Positions 23,404 to 42,856 of a stretch of 64,000 nucleotides of DNA are shown here, in pieces (position 1 is the stretch's first letter; every line of letters starts with the position of its first letter). Made by a program: the position numbers and the translations under genes. The stretch is taken from NCBI GenBank assembly GCA_030272155.1, contig CP126193.1:248001-312000 (forward strand), in the 5' to 3' direction. Origin of the DNA: Tetradesmus obliquus. Taxonomy: Eukaryota; Chlorophyta; Chlorophyceae; Sphaeropleales; Scenedesmaceae. The notes beneath the pieces are model-generated. The model searched no databases. It saw only the letters and a program-made list of their open reading frames with translations, and was not told the origin of the DNA.

Positions 23404-24904
23404 CCAGCAGCAGCAGCAGGTTTGGGCGCCAGTTTAAGAACTGTTCCTTCACTTGTGCAGGAGGCAAGGCCTCGTGCCGCAGCCCTTAGCAGAGCAGGAT
23501 TGCATGCCATGGAAGCATGCATGCATGCATGCACACCGAATATGAATGCTTTCGCCGCGCTTCTCGACTGAAACGTGCTGAGGATACTTCCATGCTTTCA
23601 TGCTATATGCAAACTCTCTGTGAACACCCTGGCATTCCGTGACATCTGCTTGCAGCTTGACAGCCGTCGCACGACACGCCTGCCTACCACCCAGTAAAGC
23701 AGCCCCAGCACAATCACAGCACACCCTTTGCCCACCCTCTACCTTACACCAGCCACTCCCATTTGCCGACAACTTCGCTCACATGCTTAGATGCAAATGT
23801 AATCACTGTGTCAACACCAGCCGCTCACGTTTGCCACGTTGCCCTTGCCGACCTTCTTGCCTGCCGCGTAGCGCCCGCGCCTGAACGTGCCCACCTTGCT
23901 GGCCACGCAGTACAGCAGCCCCTCATCCATGCTCTCATCAGGCGCAGCATTCTCATCCACACTCATGTAAGGCATCGGCGCCAGTGCCAGCGCAGGCGCC
24001 ATGCTGGGACTGGGTGCTGCCGTGTAGCCGGCTGGCGCTGCTGCTGCTGCTGCTGCCGGAGCTGCTGCTGCTGCTGCTGCTGCTACTGGTGGCTCGGGCC
24101 CATCCACGCTGCGGCGCACGTTGAGCTGGAAGGAGCCCGCCTTGAGGCGCAGCTCCGCAATGTCTGTGTCACCCACCAGCGTGTCCAGCAGCGCCTTCAC
24201 CTCTGGTGACGTGGCAGCAGCAGCATGATGTGGCAGCAGCGGCAGTGGTGGTGGCAGCAGCACAGGTGAGTGTTGTGGTTTGTGCAGCTCTGCTGTGGTG
24301 GCTTTTTTTACTCGTAGGAAGCATCATTGTGATGTCATTGTCGCTGTTCTGGTGACGCTGGTGTGGGCCCGTTTGAGAGGCATGCAGCTGTTGTGCAATG
24401 TCAGACGAAGCGATCAGCACAGCACATTGCTTTGTTAAGCACTGCTGCTGTTGTTGAACTGAGACATTGATGCTGCATCAGGTTGGATGTGCGCACAAGC
24501 CACTGGGACCAAGCCTATTTGCAGTACAACTGCGCGACTAACTGTCTTGCGCCACTGCTGCTGCGCCAATTGAGCCTGAGCAGTTCCTGATTCGTCATCT
24601 GCATGCCATGATTTATCTATTTGTTGCTCCATCTTCGCTTACTGCAGCCAACGCAGCTGCACATGCACAGGGCAGTAGGCCGTACTGCACAACAGTGGTG
24701 GCACTGTCATGCGCAATGGTGCGGCGCACCTGCTGTGCTGGGCGTTCCTGCGTCATCAGCACCATCAAAGAACTCTGCCGGCTTCTTCTTCGTCTCCGTC
24801 TTGTCTGTCTTTGACGCCCTGAGCGGTGCACAGCTCGGTGCCCTCCTCACTGAAGCCCTACTGCTGCAAACCCTCCCGCACTGAGTTCCTACACGAAGCT
24901 GCAT
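22710..24904 (-). CDS. plastid biotin/lipoyl attachment domain-containing protein without biotinyl lysine (BADC-like)
   Basis: Four exons: 24904-24730, 24202-23829, 23373-23302 and 22838-22710 (249 residues), all phase-consistent. Residues 1-30 form a typical plastid transit peptide rich in Arg, Ser and Val, followed by a Lys/Thr linker. Exon 2 has the BCCP-type N-terminal helix block (ALLDTLVGDTDIAELRLK) and an Ala/Pro linker, then VGTFRRGRYAAGKKVGKG. Exons 3-4 give the barrel: VGDRVKKGATLGYIEQLG, then APQEGEVVQFRAEEGDPVEY. In true BCCP the hairpin carries the biotinylated Lys of the EAMKM-type motif; here it reads YIEQLGTFVEV with no such Lys. This matches plant BADC proteins, which replace BCCP subunits in heteromeric acetyl-CoA carboxylase and lower its activity. 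Function here is inferred from that resemblance. Confidence 0.82.
23218..23262 (-). repeat. echo of the exon-3 end of the BADC-like gene
   Basis: The exon-3 tail (GGCTACATCGAGCAGCTGGG ... GAGGTCAAG|GTGAGC) recurs about 85 bp downstream on the minus strand as GGCTACATTGAGCAGCTGGG ... GAGGTCAAT|GTGTGC. It lies inside the intron. Confidence 0.88.
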
Positions 24905-27323
24905 GCTGGTTGTTGACGCACTGTAAACGTTAATGGAGAGTTTTGCTAGCGCAATGCAGGGTAGCTGCAAAACTCAGAAGCGTTCCCACAGTAGGATCTC
25001 AGACACCTGCAAGGATGAGTGCGCGGATCCTAATGGTGAGCACTGATCATACGTCGTTGGCTACGCATGAAGCAGAGAACGCAGGCGTTGGCGACGCAAC
25101 CCCTATTTGAAGCTGTAGCGTCGCTAACGCCCACGCCCGCCTAACCCACTAGGCGTACTACAGCCTGCCATGTCCCTGTGTGATCCCTCTGACTGCTGTA
25201 AGGATTTTGCTTTTGTTTTACTTTGCTGTATTTGTAGCCAACCTGGCTCTTTGTGTACCTGCTCTTGGTACCGTTTGAACTGTGCAGCCTGCACAGTGCA
25301 GGGAGAGAGTCACTACACACACAGTGTGCGTGCTGCTGTCAGGCACTGCGGAATTGCAGCCTTAAGTAATACCTGATGATACAACGGCTGATTTATTACA
25401 ATGAGAGAGGATAGTTACAACGTAGCATACCAGCAGAACTGCACTGCCGTGGGGCTGTGAAGCACGTAGTACCAGGTAACCAGGCCTGGCCCAGGGTGGT
25501 TACGGTAACCAGGCGCCTAGCTAGGTACGTACCAGGTAACAGCAGATGCGGCGTGATGGTTTGCAGGGCCAGGATGATGTGCGTAGCATGCAATTCACCC
25601 GTGCTGTGTCGGCGACAAACTGAAGCTAATTGCAGCCAATGTCATCCGATCCGGAGTCCGGTCAACCTCAGCTGACCAGTCGTCAGGACAATAGCCGCAC
25701 TGATGTCATGCAGCCAACGGGCTTCAACGCAGCGTGCGCTCACACACTTTGTGTTGAGCTCAAGCCGTGCACACATCCCCAACATCAACAATCCGCATCC
25801 TGCGGCACAGCCTGGCTATGACAGCCAGTGGCACTTGCATGTGACAAGCGCACACAGCGGCGCTGCATGCTGTTTTAAACGTGTCTACACCTCTGATGAT
25901 ATATATTCCTGCAGTCTTTGACCATGAGGTTCATGCCATGACGCTTGAACCTGAAGTGTGTGGCATGGAAGTGTGTGGCATGGAGTGTAACCCCTGCGGG
26001 GTTCAATGCTTGCCATGAAGCTGACTAAATGTGCACGCAAAGCACGCGGCAACAGCAACACTGAAACATATCATACTCCTGGGTGGTGGATGTGATCCAA
26101 CTGAATGCAGCAGCACTTGTACTACAATCTGCAAATGGTGTGGTAGCAACAAGTCCTCCAGCAGCCAGTGCAGGCATTGTGATTGTGGCACCGGCTGCAC
26201 ACGTGTATCTGGGCAACATGCCACACATGCGTAGGGCCAATCAAGGCGGCCAGCAGCAAGGTGTCCAGGCTGCTCCAAACCAGCTGCCAATGCACAAGGC
26301 CAACGTGCCATGTTTCAGGCTGAATTTTGGGTTCCGTGCAATGCACGAGGCATGCTGTACATGTTCAAAGGTTTGCCAGGCTGCTTGCAAAGTACCATGC
26401 AACACAACACCTGGGCTGCATGCAGTGAACACAGCTAAGAAGCCTGCAATGCAAAAAAAAACAAATCTGCAGCTGTGGGTTGTGTTTGGTGCAGACTGGC
26501 AGCGTCTCTGCTGCCTCATACGCCACAAACCGGGTTTTGGGTTTATGCTGCAATGCTTGCAAACTTGTGCTGTGCAAAATCGTCTGCCATCTGACAAGCA
26601 GCACATCTACTGCCACACAGAAGTTCTGCGCAGCAGCAGCACAGCAGCAGTCAGCTGCCACCCCAAATACAGCCAGGCGGCTGCGTTCCAGCTGTACTAG
26701 ATGCGTTATGCAGCTCTCCATGGTGCAACCTTTTGAGCCGCTACCTCAGAGTGCCTAATCTTTCTGAAAGTTCCTCGCATGCAGCTAACTCGAGCTCGTG
26801 GGGGAATCCGGCAAACTATACGCTGCATATGCCATGCATGCTCCGCGTCCCAAGCACAGGAATAGTTTAACACGGCCGCACAGCCACTGCCAGAGAGGCA
26901 GCTGCCAGCAACCTTGATGCATGGCTTGCACGTTATTCTGTGTTGGGTTTGCTACTAGTAGTACAAATTGCTCCAGGCCCTGACATCCAAAACACATCAC
27001 CATGGTGCTGAGCAACCTCCAACCAACACATGCCAGGCGGCAGTGCAACGATGCAGTGTATTATCATGCAGCAATTTGCTGTGCTTCTGAGTTAGCTCCC
27101 TACTAAGCAGAACACCCTATGTTGCCGAGCAACAACCAAATACAACGCACACAACATCCGCTGTGACTCTGTTCAACCACTGCCGCCAACCAGTTTTTTG
27201 GGCACGCAGCAGCACGCCATTGTGTATGTACAACCAACACCATTGTGCATCTACAACCAACACCAACTATGTACAACCAACAACCAACCACGCAGTTCCC
27301 ATCAGGCACGCAGCAGCAGGGCA
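24905..27323. other. intergenic; 5' region of BADC-like gene and 3' UTR of C45 gene
   Basis: No supported coding sequence. From about 25.7 to 27.3 kb the + strand is A+C-rich, as in the other minus-gene 3' UTRs. A ~205-codon + strand ORF at 26083-26700 lies inside it, but it has no domain and its composition matches the skew, so it is not called. Minus-strand TGTAA complements occur near 25396 and 25415. Confidence 0.45.
25466..25541. repeat. cluster of ACCAGGTAAC repeats and palindromes
   Basis: ACCAGGTAAC occurs at about 25471 and 25531. Between them lies the perfect inverted repeat GGTTACGGTAACC (25498-25510) and short palindromes (TAGCTA, TACGTA). Could be a protein-binding site cluster; no known element was recognised. 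Confidence 0.5.
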
Positions 27324-35598
<8,275 letters not shown>

Positions 35599-36152
35599 CA
35601 GTCCCAAAACAACACCAACGTACTGACAAGCTGCCGATCGCTATGCTCGGGATTGAGTTTGTTGTTGCTAAATAAAAGAGTGGGTGAGCACAACAGCTGC
35701 TATTATATGCAACTAACGGTGTCACGTTGCTTCAAAAGTCGTCGGTGGCAGTTCCTGCCAGTGTGAACGCGTGTCGACGGAAAGCAGTGCCGGCGGTCCT
35801 TGCAAGATCTAAACTCACTTATGCACGTGAAACACTTGATCATTGAGGCGTTGAACCTATTCGAGCTTGCTTGTCGTAAAGCTTTATGCACGGCAAATGG
35901 CTAACATTGGATCGGTGTGAATTGATCGGCCGCTGCGACTTTCGCTTATACTTGGCTGATCATGGCTGAGCTATTAGTTCTTAAAGTGCTAATCAAACCA
36001 AGCCAGTGTTTTTTAGAGCTGTCACGCAGACCACTCTGTCCCTTGCGACCAGTGTTTCTGCACGGCACCACACAGTGACTGGTCGAGGGGGCGCTTCACC
36101 AGTTACCAGCACCAACAGCAGTCAGCTTCACGTCAAAACCAGTACAAAGTCA
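35599..36152. other. upstream region of the C45 gene
   Basis: No coding sequence recognised. The first ~150 bases upstream of the ATG on the minus strand presumably include the promoter and 5' UTR. The region is comparatively A+T-rich and contains no CAG/CTG runs. Confidence 0.5.
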
Positions 36153-36552
36153 GGCTTGTATGCACCATGGCATTATATTAAGTTGCTGTGATGACGGTTG
36201 ACGGCCCAAGAGCATGTCTTGTTGAAGTTGCGGGCAGGCGACGGCTGCACCCTACTGTGCTGCTGCGCTGAAGCAGTGGTGTTGTTGAAGCCAGCTACCT
36301 GGGATATAAGCTGCAATCTCGCCAGTGTTTTGGTAGGCTTGTATGCACCATGGCAATGGGTTTGGGTGCTGTGCTGACGGTTGACGGACCAACAGCATGT
36401 CTTGTTGAAGTTGCCGGCAGGCGAATGCTGCACTCTAGTCAGCTACACTGGTGTAGTAATGCACTACCTGCCCCATTTAGTGAGGGGTGCTGCTTGCTGC
36501 ATGTTTACAGGCAACCAAACAAAGCTACACCTTTTTATGTACGCACCCTCTG
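36153..36552 (+). repeat. diverged ~183-bp repeat dimer at the left edge of the satellite
   Basis: A segment beginning GGCTTGTATGCACCATGGCA recurs 183 bp later (36153 and 36336), with shared blocks GACGGTTGACGG and GCATGTCTTGTTGAAGTTGC. It is unrelated in sequence to the main array but has nearly the same period. Confidence 0.8.
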
Positions 36553-39500
36553 GCTGATGTCTATGATGCTGGGAAAGTGCAGTAACAAAAATCAAGAGGT
36601 CAGCCTGGTGACTGCGTCAGCGTTGAAGCAGACTGCGTCTTCTCACCTGCCCTACCAAGATGTGCTGCTTGACGCACGTGTGCAGGCAGCCAAACACAGC
36701 TACACTGATATGTCTAAGCACTCTCTGCATTGCCTGGTTTTCAGGATGCTGGGAAAGTGCAGCAAAGAAAATAAACAGGTCAGCCAGGTGAGTGCGTCAG
36801 CATTGAAGCAGACTGCGTCTTCTCACCTGCCCTACCAAGATGTGCTGCTTGACGCACGTGTGCAGGCAGCCAAACACAGCTATACTGATATGCATAAGCA
36901 CTCTCTGCATTGCCTGATGTCCAGGATGCTGGGAAAGTGCAGTAACAAAAATCAACAGGTCAGCCTGGTGACTGCGTCAGCGTTGAAGCAGACTGCGTCT
37001 TCTTACCTGCCCTACCAAGTGAGATGTGCCGCTTGACGCACGTGTGCAGGCAGCCAAACACAGCTACACTGATAAGATTAAGCACTCCCTGCATTAGCTG
37101 ATGTCCATGATGCTGGGAAAGTGCAGTAACAAAGATCAAGAGGTCAGCCTGGTGACTGCGTCAGCGTTGAAGCAGACTGCGTCTTCTCACCTGCCCTACC
37201 AAGATGTGCTGCTTGACGCACGTGTGCAGGCAGCCAAACTCAGCTATACTGACATATTTAAGCACTCTCTGCATTGCCTGGTGTCCAGGATGTTGGGAAG
37301 GTGCAGTAACAAAAATCAACAGGTCAGCCAGGTGACTGCGTCAGCGTTGAAGCAGACTGCGTCTTCTCACCTGCCCCACCAAGTGAGATGTGCCGCTTAA
37401 CGCACGTTTGCAGGCAACCAAACTCAGCTATACTGATATGTTTAAGCACTCTCTGCATTGACTGGTGTCCAGGATGTTGGGAAAGTGCAGTAAAGAAAAT
37501 CAACAGGTCAGCCAGGTGAGTGCGTCAGCGTTGAAGCAGACTGCGTCTTCTCACCTGCCCTACCAAGTGAGATATGTCGCTTGACGCTCGTGTGCAGGCA
37601 GCCAAGCACAGCTACACTGATATGTTTAAGCACTCCCTGCATTGGCTGATGTCCATGATGCTGGGAAAGTGCAGTAACAAAGATCAAGAGGTCAGCCTGG
37701 TGACTGCGTCAGCGTTGAAGCAGACTGCGTCTTCTCACCTGCCCTACCAAGATGTGCTGCTTGACGCACGTGTGCAGGCAGCCAAACACAGCTACACTGA
37801 TATGTTTAAGCACTCTCTGCATTGGATGATGTCCATGATGCTGGGGAAGTGCAGCAAAGAAAATCAACAGGTCAGCCTGATGACTGCGTCAGCATTGAAG
37901 CAGACTGCGTCTTCTCACCTGCCCTACCAAGATGTGCTGCTTGACGCACGTGTGCAGGCAGCCAAACACAGCTACACTGATATGTTTAAGCACTCCCTGC
38001 ATTAGCTGATGTCCATGATGCTGGGAAAGTGCAGTAACAAAGATCAAGAGGTCAGCCTGGTGACTGCGTCAGCGTTGAAGCAGACTGCGTCTTCTCACCT
38101 GCCCTACCAAGATGTGCTGCTTGACGCACGTGTGCAGGCAGCCAAACACAGCTACACTGATATGATTAAGCACTCTTTGCATTGCCTGGTGTCCAGGATG
38201 TTGGGGAAGTGCAGTGACAGAAATCAAGAGGTCAGCCTGGTGACTGCGTCAGCGTTGAAGCAGACTGCGTCTCCTCACCTGCCCTACCAAGTGAGATGTG
38301 CCGCTTGACGCACGTGTGCAGGCAGCCAAACACAGCTACACTGATATGTTTAAGCACTCCCTGCATTAGCTGATGTCCATGATGCTGGGAAAGTGCAGTA
38401 ACAAAGATCAAGAGGTCAGCCTGGTGACCGCGTCAGCGTTGAAGCAGACTGCGTCTTCTCACCTGCCCTACCAAGATGTGCTGCTTGACGCACGTGTGCA
38501 GGCAGCCAAACACAGCTACACTGATAAGATTAAGCACTCCCTGCATTAGCTGATGTCCATGATGCTGGGAAAGTGCAGTAACAAAGATCAAGAGGTCAGC
38601 CTGGTGACTGCGTCAGCGTTGAAGCAGACTGCGTCTTCTCACCTGCCCTACCAAGATGTGCTGCTTGACGCACGTGTGCAGGCAGCCAAACACAGCTACA
38701 CTGATATGTTTAAGCACTCTTTGCATTGCCTGGTGTCCAGGATGTTGGGGAAGTGCAGTGACAGAAATCAAGAGGTCAGCCTGGTGACTGCGTCAGCGTT
38801 GAAGCAGACTGCGTCTTCTCACCTGCCCTACCAAGATGTGCTGCTTGACGCACGTGTGCAGGCAGCCAAACACAGCTACACTGATATGTTTAAGCACTCC
38901 CTGCATTAGCTGATGTCCATGATGCTGGGAAAGTGCAGTAACAAAGATCAAGAGGTCAGCCTGGTGACTGCGTCAGCGTTGAAGGAGACTGCGTCTTCTC
39001 ACCTGCCCTACCAAGATGTGCTGCTTGACGCACGTGTGCAGGCAGCCAAACACAGCTACACTGATATGATTAAGCACTCTTTGCATTGCCTGGTGTCCAG
39101 GATGGGGAAGTGCAGTGACAGAAATCAACAGGTCAGCCTGGTGACTGCGTCAGCGTTGAAGCAGACTGCGTCTCCTCACCTGCCCTACCAAGTGAGATGT
39201 GCTGCTTGACGCACGTGTGCAGGCAGCCAAACACAGCTACACTGATATGTTTAAGCACTCTTTGCATTGCCTGGTGTCCAGGATGTTGGGGAAGTGCAGT
39301 GACAGAAATCAAGAGGTCAGCCTGGTGACTGCGTCAGCGTTGAAGCAGACTGCGTCTTCTCACCTGCCCTACCAAGATGTGCTGCTTGACGCACGTGTGC
39401 AGGCAGCCAAACACAGCTACACTGATATGTTTAAGCACTCCCTGCATTAGCTGATGTCCATGATGCTGGGAAAGTGCAGTAACAAAGATCAAGAGGTCAG

Positions 39501-40107
39501 CCTGGTGACCGCGTCAGCGTTGAAGCAGACTGCGTCTTCTCACCTGCCCTACCAAGATGTGCTGCTTGACGCACGTGTGCAGGCAGCCAAACACAGCTAC
39601 ACTGATATGTTTAAGCACTCTTTGCATTGCCTGGTGTCCAGGATGTTGGGGAAGTGCAGTGACAGAAATCAAGAGGTCAGCCTGGTGACTGCGTCAGCGT
39701 TGAAGCAGACTGCGTCTTCTCACCTGCCCTACCAAGATGTGCTGCTTGACGCACGTGTGCAGGCAGCCAAACACAGCTACACTGATATGTTTAAGCACTC
39801 CCTGCATTAGCTGATGTCCATGATGCTGGGAAAGTGCAGTAACAAAGATCAAGAGGTCAGCCTGGTGACTGCGTCAGCGTTGAAGCAGACTGCGTCTCCT
39901 CACCTGCCCTACCAAGATGTGCTGCTTGACGCACGTGTGCAGGCAGCCAAACACAGCTACACTGATATGTTTGAGCACTCCCTGCATTAGCTGATGTCCA
40001 TGATGCTGGGAAAGTGCAGTAACAAAGATCAAGAGGTCAGCCTGGTGACTGCGTCAGCGTTGAAGCAGACTGCGTCTTCTCACCTGCCCTACCAAGATGT
40101 GCTGCTT
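36553..40107 (+). repeat. satellite array of ~180-bp units (about 20 copies)
   Basis: Units begin CTGATGTCCATGATGCTGGG or CTGGTGTCCAGGATGTTGGG, spaced 180 bp, or ~184 bp where TGAG is inserted after CTACCAA. Two variants alternate irregularly (types 'CATGATGCTGGGAAAG' and 'CAGGATGTTGGGGAAG') in the right two-thirds, suggesting higher-order dimers. The left units are more diverged. Because 180 is divisible by three, 60-codon ORFs recur; one runs 36350-37036 through three units. One variant has an in-frame TAG each time and the TGAG insertion shifts frame, so the array is treated as non-coding. It ends abruptly at about 40107. Confidence 0.92.
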
Positions 40108-40448
40108 TTTGGTCAACTTTTTGTCTTGGATTTCCAAACCTTTTTGCCAGGTGCCTGATTGAGACACACATAAGCTTGTCTGAAAGCTTAGATCATATTA
40201 CAACCATTGCACACCTCTTCAATGCTAGTGAACACTTATTTACATGTGGTGCAGCTTACAATCGACTGACCACTGGTGTGGCGCATGTCAAATCCCAGCA
40301 GCAGCAATTTTTTTGGTCGTCGCAAACTGGCGGACAGGTTGGTGCAACCACATGTTAACACAGCTGCAGTCGTCTAGATACATTATTGCTATCAACAATA
40401 AACATATCAGCAAGTCAGGCGCCTGCAGGCGCATTTGAGGTGAGTGCG
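40108..40448. other. unique sequence right of the satellite
   Basis: No coding sequence or repeat recognised; moderately A+T-rich. Confidence 0.5.
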
Positions 40449-40538
40449 GGGGGGGGGGGGGGGGGTTGGACCCCGTTTGGGTTTCTTGTGATGATGTCCT
40501 GGAATTTCTTTAGTGCCCCCCCCCCCCCCCCCCCCCCC
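40449..40538. repeat. paired homopolymer runs: G18 then C23
   Basis: Eighteen G at 40449-40466 and twenty-three C at 40516-40538, 49 bases apart. They could pair as a hairpin or form G-quadruplex/i-motif structures. Homopolymer length may also carry assembly error. Confidence 0.9.
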
Positions 40539-40556
40539 TTGGTTAAATAAATAAAA

Positions 40557-40681
40557 CAATTTTTTGGGCTGTCAAATCATCAAGCGTTACTACGGTATTC
40601 TGAAAATCTATATTCTGAAAAATTATAATCTGACAACGCAGATCTAAAAAAATACAACACTGTTTTGACAGTCCAAAAATA
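40557..40681. mobile_element. small A+T-rich fold-back element (MITE-like)
   Basis: Terminal inverted repeats: TTTTTGGGCTGTCAAA on the left and TTTTGACAGTCCAAAAA on the right (one mismatch), enclosing about 85 A+T-rich bases. Each side is associated with a direct repeat TGTCAAATCATCA (about 40571 and 40689). It is markedly lower in G+C than its surroundings. No transposase is present. Confidence 0.5.
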
Positions 40682-40727
40682 GGAGTTTTGTCAAATCATC
40701 ATGTGTCACTACGGTACATCTTGTGTG

Positions 40728-40732
40728 TTACA
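40728..40732 (-). terminator. TGTAA poly(A) signal for CAO
   Basis: TTACA on the + strand at the left boundary of the skewed tract that follows the CAO stop codon. Confidence 0.5.
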
Positions 40733-42670
40733 TGCCGCCTAAACAAGCATCGCAACTCTTGCCACTGCACTAGGCATACTGCAGTGGCGCAAAGCACTGG
40801 AGTGGCTTCACAGCCCTGCTCTACGACAAAACACCACTTCACACACACTCCGCTGCAACAGCCGAACTCCCAACACCTGCTCACCACACTGACATGATAC
40901 ACAAAAGTACACAGGGCACTCCGCCCTCCTCTTGCAACCCAACTGTACACAGCAGCCACACAATCGCTGCAATTGCGCAGACTACTCACTGCTGTTGCTG
41001 TAGACCGCACCACCCTGAACCACACAAAACAAGCAAACGCCGTGACAGATGACAGAACGCGACTGGATGCACCCGCAGTCTGAGCAGGCAAGGAAAAGCA
41101 GCATCCAAAACCAACACCTCGGACATGACACTGAAGAGCTATGCTGTGCCACCGCAGGCCATGCGCAGGAGCGCCGCTAAGCTCTGCAGCACAGTACATT
41201 GAGTCCTCTCAGCGAAGTATGCATGGAAGGTCAGGGCACTGCAGCAGTTGGAACAAACCTGACTACCAGGGCTGCCCTGGCTCACTCGCACCACACAACT
41301 ACTTCGTGAAACACATTAGAGACACTCTGGAGGGCTGCCCTGCTGCCTGCGGCATGAGACGCCTCCCACCCCAAAGTGTAAGCGCCATGCAGCAACACAG
41401 CACAAGGCCGCCCCGCAAGGTATGCAGCTCAAATTGCAACTGCAGCGCCAGGAGACCTGCCAACTGCCGCCGCTCGTGGCACCTGAAACAGCATGCCAGC
41501 TCGTGCAGCAAGCTTGATTGCCGCCACCATGGCACCATGGCTGTCGCTCAAACAGATTTGGCGACAAGACACAGAGCTTCTCGCCATACATCACTCGGCA
41601 CCACATTTGGCGCCCAGCGCATGCATGCATGCATGCACGCATGCACAACAAGTGATGGCAGTACATCGGCTGGATGCAAAGCCCACATCAGCACAACACG
41701 CGCAACTGCTCTCGGCTCATGTCTGATTTACACCACCCTACCATGACATCCGAACACACTGCGCGACATGCGCATCGCAAAGGTAATGCAGATGACGCAG
41801 CTCCCAGCACAATGCCACTCTGAACGCGCTCCTTACGCCGCACACAACCATACCAGCACAGCAGCCGTCAAGACCAACCTTGGCCCTTACACATCTCAAA
41901 ATGCAAATAAAATCAAAGCTGCAGGGCCTAGCTGCATGGCACGCAAGCCAACCAGCCTGCCCAATGCCAAAGCATGCCGAGGCAATCCACCGCTCTGTAT
42001 CGACAGCGCGACGCCACAGAATGCAGCAGGTGCAGCATGAGCAGGTTTCCGCAGCAGGACGGCGCGCCATGCTTTTCAGAAAGAGATAGACTGAGCACAG
42101 GCACGCAGCAGACTGGCGCGTGCAACAGCTCCACACTTTGTGCCGTACAGAGCACCTCCTCCCCGCACACTGTCACTCCCAAATGTCTTGACAGCTGACA
42201 TCCGACCTTAAAAAAAACTGCAAATGCCTTTGCTAGGGACAGGCCAGCGCACTCACTAGTGCAGCATCAACATGCAGCGAACAACATTGCACTACCACCT
42301 TAAAACTGCCGACAACGGCGCTAAAAGCATGTTCCGCACACGCTCAAACACACTGCCCCGAAGGCTCGCAGCTGCAACTTGAGTGGTGCACAAACACACT
42401 GCAGCAGCACGCACACGAGCCCCCCGCTTCCCCTTCATCACCCCACGCACCCTCAAGCCCAACACTTCACGCTGTGCAGCTGCACTCTGCCTGCTCAAGC
42501 GCGCCCTGACCCCATCAGGAGCACAGCACACACGCAACTACCTGCCCTCATAACACTGCTTTCTTCAACCTGCACCCTGACAGCCTACCATGCGCATGCA
42601 TTCATCACGCATGTAAATATTGTTATGCACACCAGTACCAACCCCTCACAGCACATGCAGCATCGCAGGG

Positions 42671-42693
42671 CACACACACACACACACACACAC
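42671..42693. repeat. (CA)n microsatellite
   Basis: Eleven and a half CA dinucleotides within the CAO 3' tract. Confidence 0.95.
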
Positions 42694-42776
42694 CAGCTGC
42701 CACAGCTCAACCACCCTTTCACGCACTCATGCTGCACTCCTTACTCCGCCTCCTGCTGCTGCTGCTGCTGCTGCGG

Positions 42777-42829
42777 CTGCTGCCATGCTTCAGCTCTGCT
42801 GCACCTCAACCGCCTGCTGCTGCTGCTGC
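42777..42829 (-). repeat. echo of the CAO C-terminal codons and stop
   Basis: A ~60-bp segment containing the last CAO codons (Gln-rich, then GAGGTGCAGCAGAGC and TGA) is repeated about 65 bp downstream, in the 3' UTR, with the stop codon preserved. Confidence 0.85.
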
Positions 42830-42856
42830 TGCTGGGGCTGGGGCTGCTGCCATGCT

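Larger units (their letters stand above)
40682..42856 (-). other. A+C-rich tract, candidate 2.1-kb 3' UTR of CAO
   Basis: No supported gene on either strand. The tract is G+T-rich on the CAO sense strand and starts at the CAO stop codon. It ends where a minus-strand TGTAA (40728-40732) occurs next to the A+T-rich fold-back element. Includes a (CA)n microsatellite at 42671-42693. Confidence 0.55.

Noticed and set aside
26083-26700. 205-codon plus-strand ORF
   Set aside because: Lies in an A+C-skewed 3' region, has no domain, and its residue composition follows the base skew.
36350-37036. 228-codon ORF entering the satellite, as a repeat-protein gene
   Set aside because: Most other units carry an in-frame TAG or a 4-bp frameshift, so coding constraint is not evident; kept as a caveat in the satellite finding.
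40441-40540. G and C runs as telomeric or assembly-gap remnants
   Set aside because: No telomere repeat nearby; they are described as homopolymers only.
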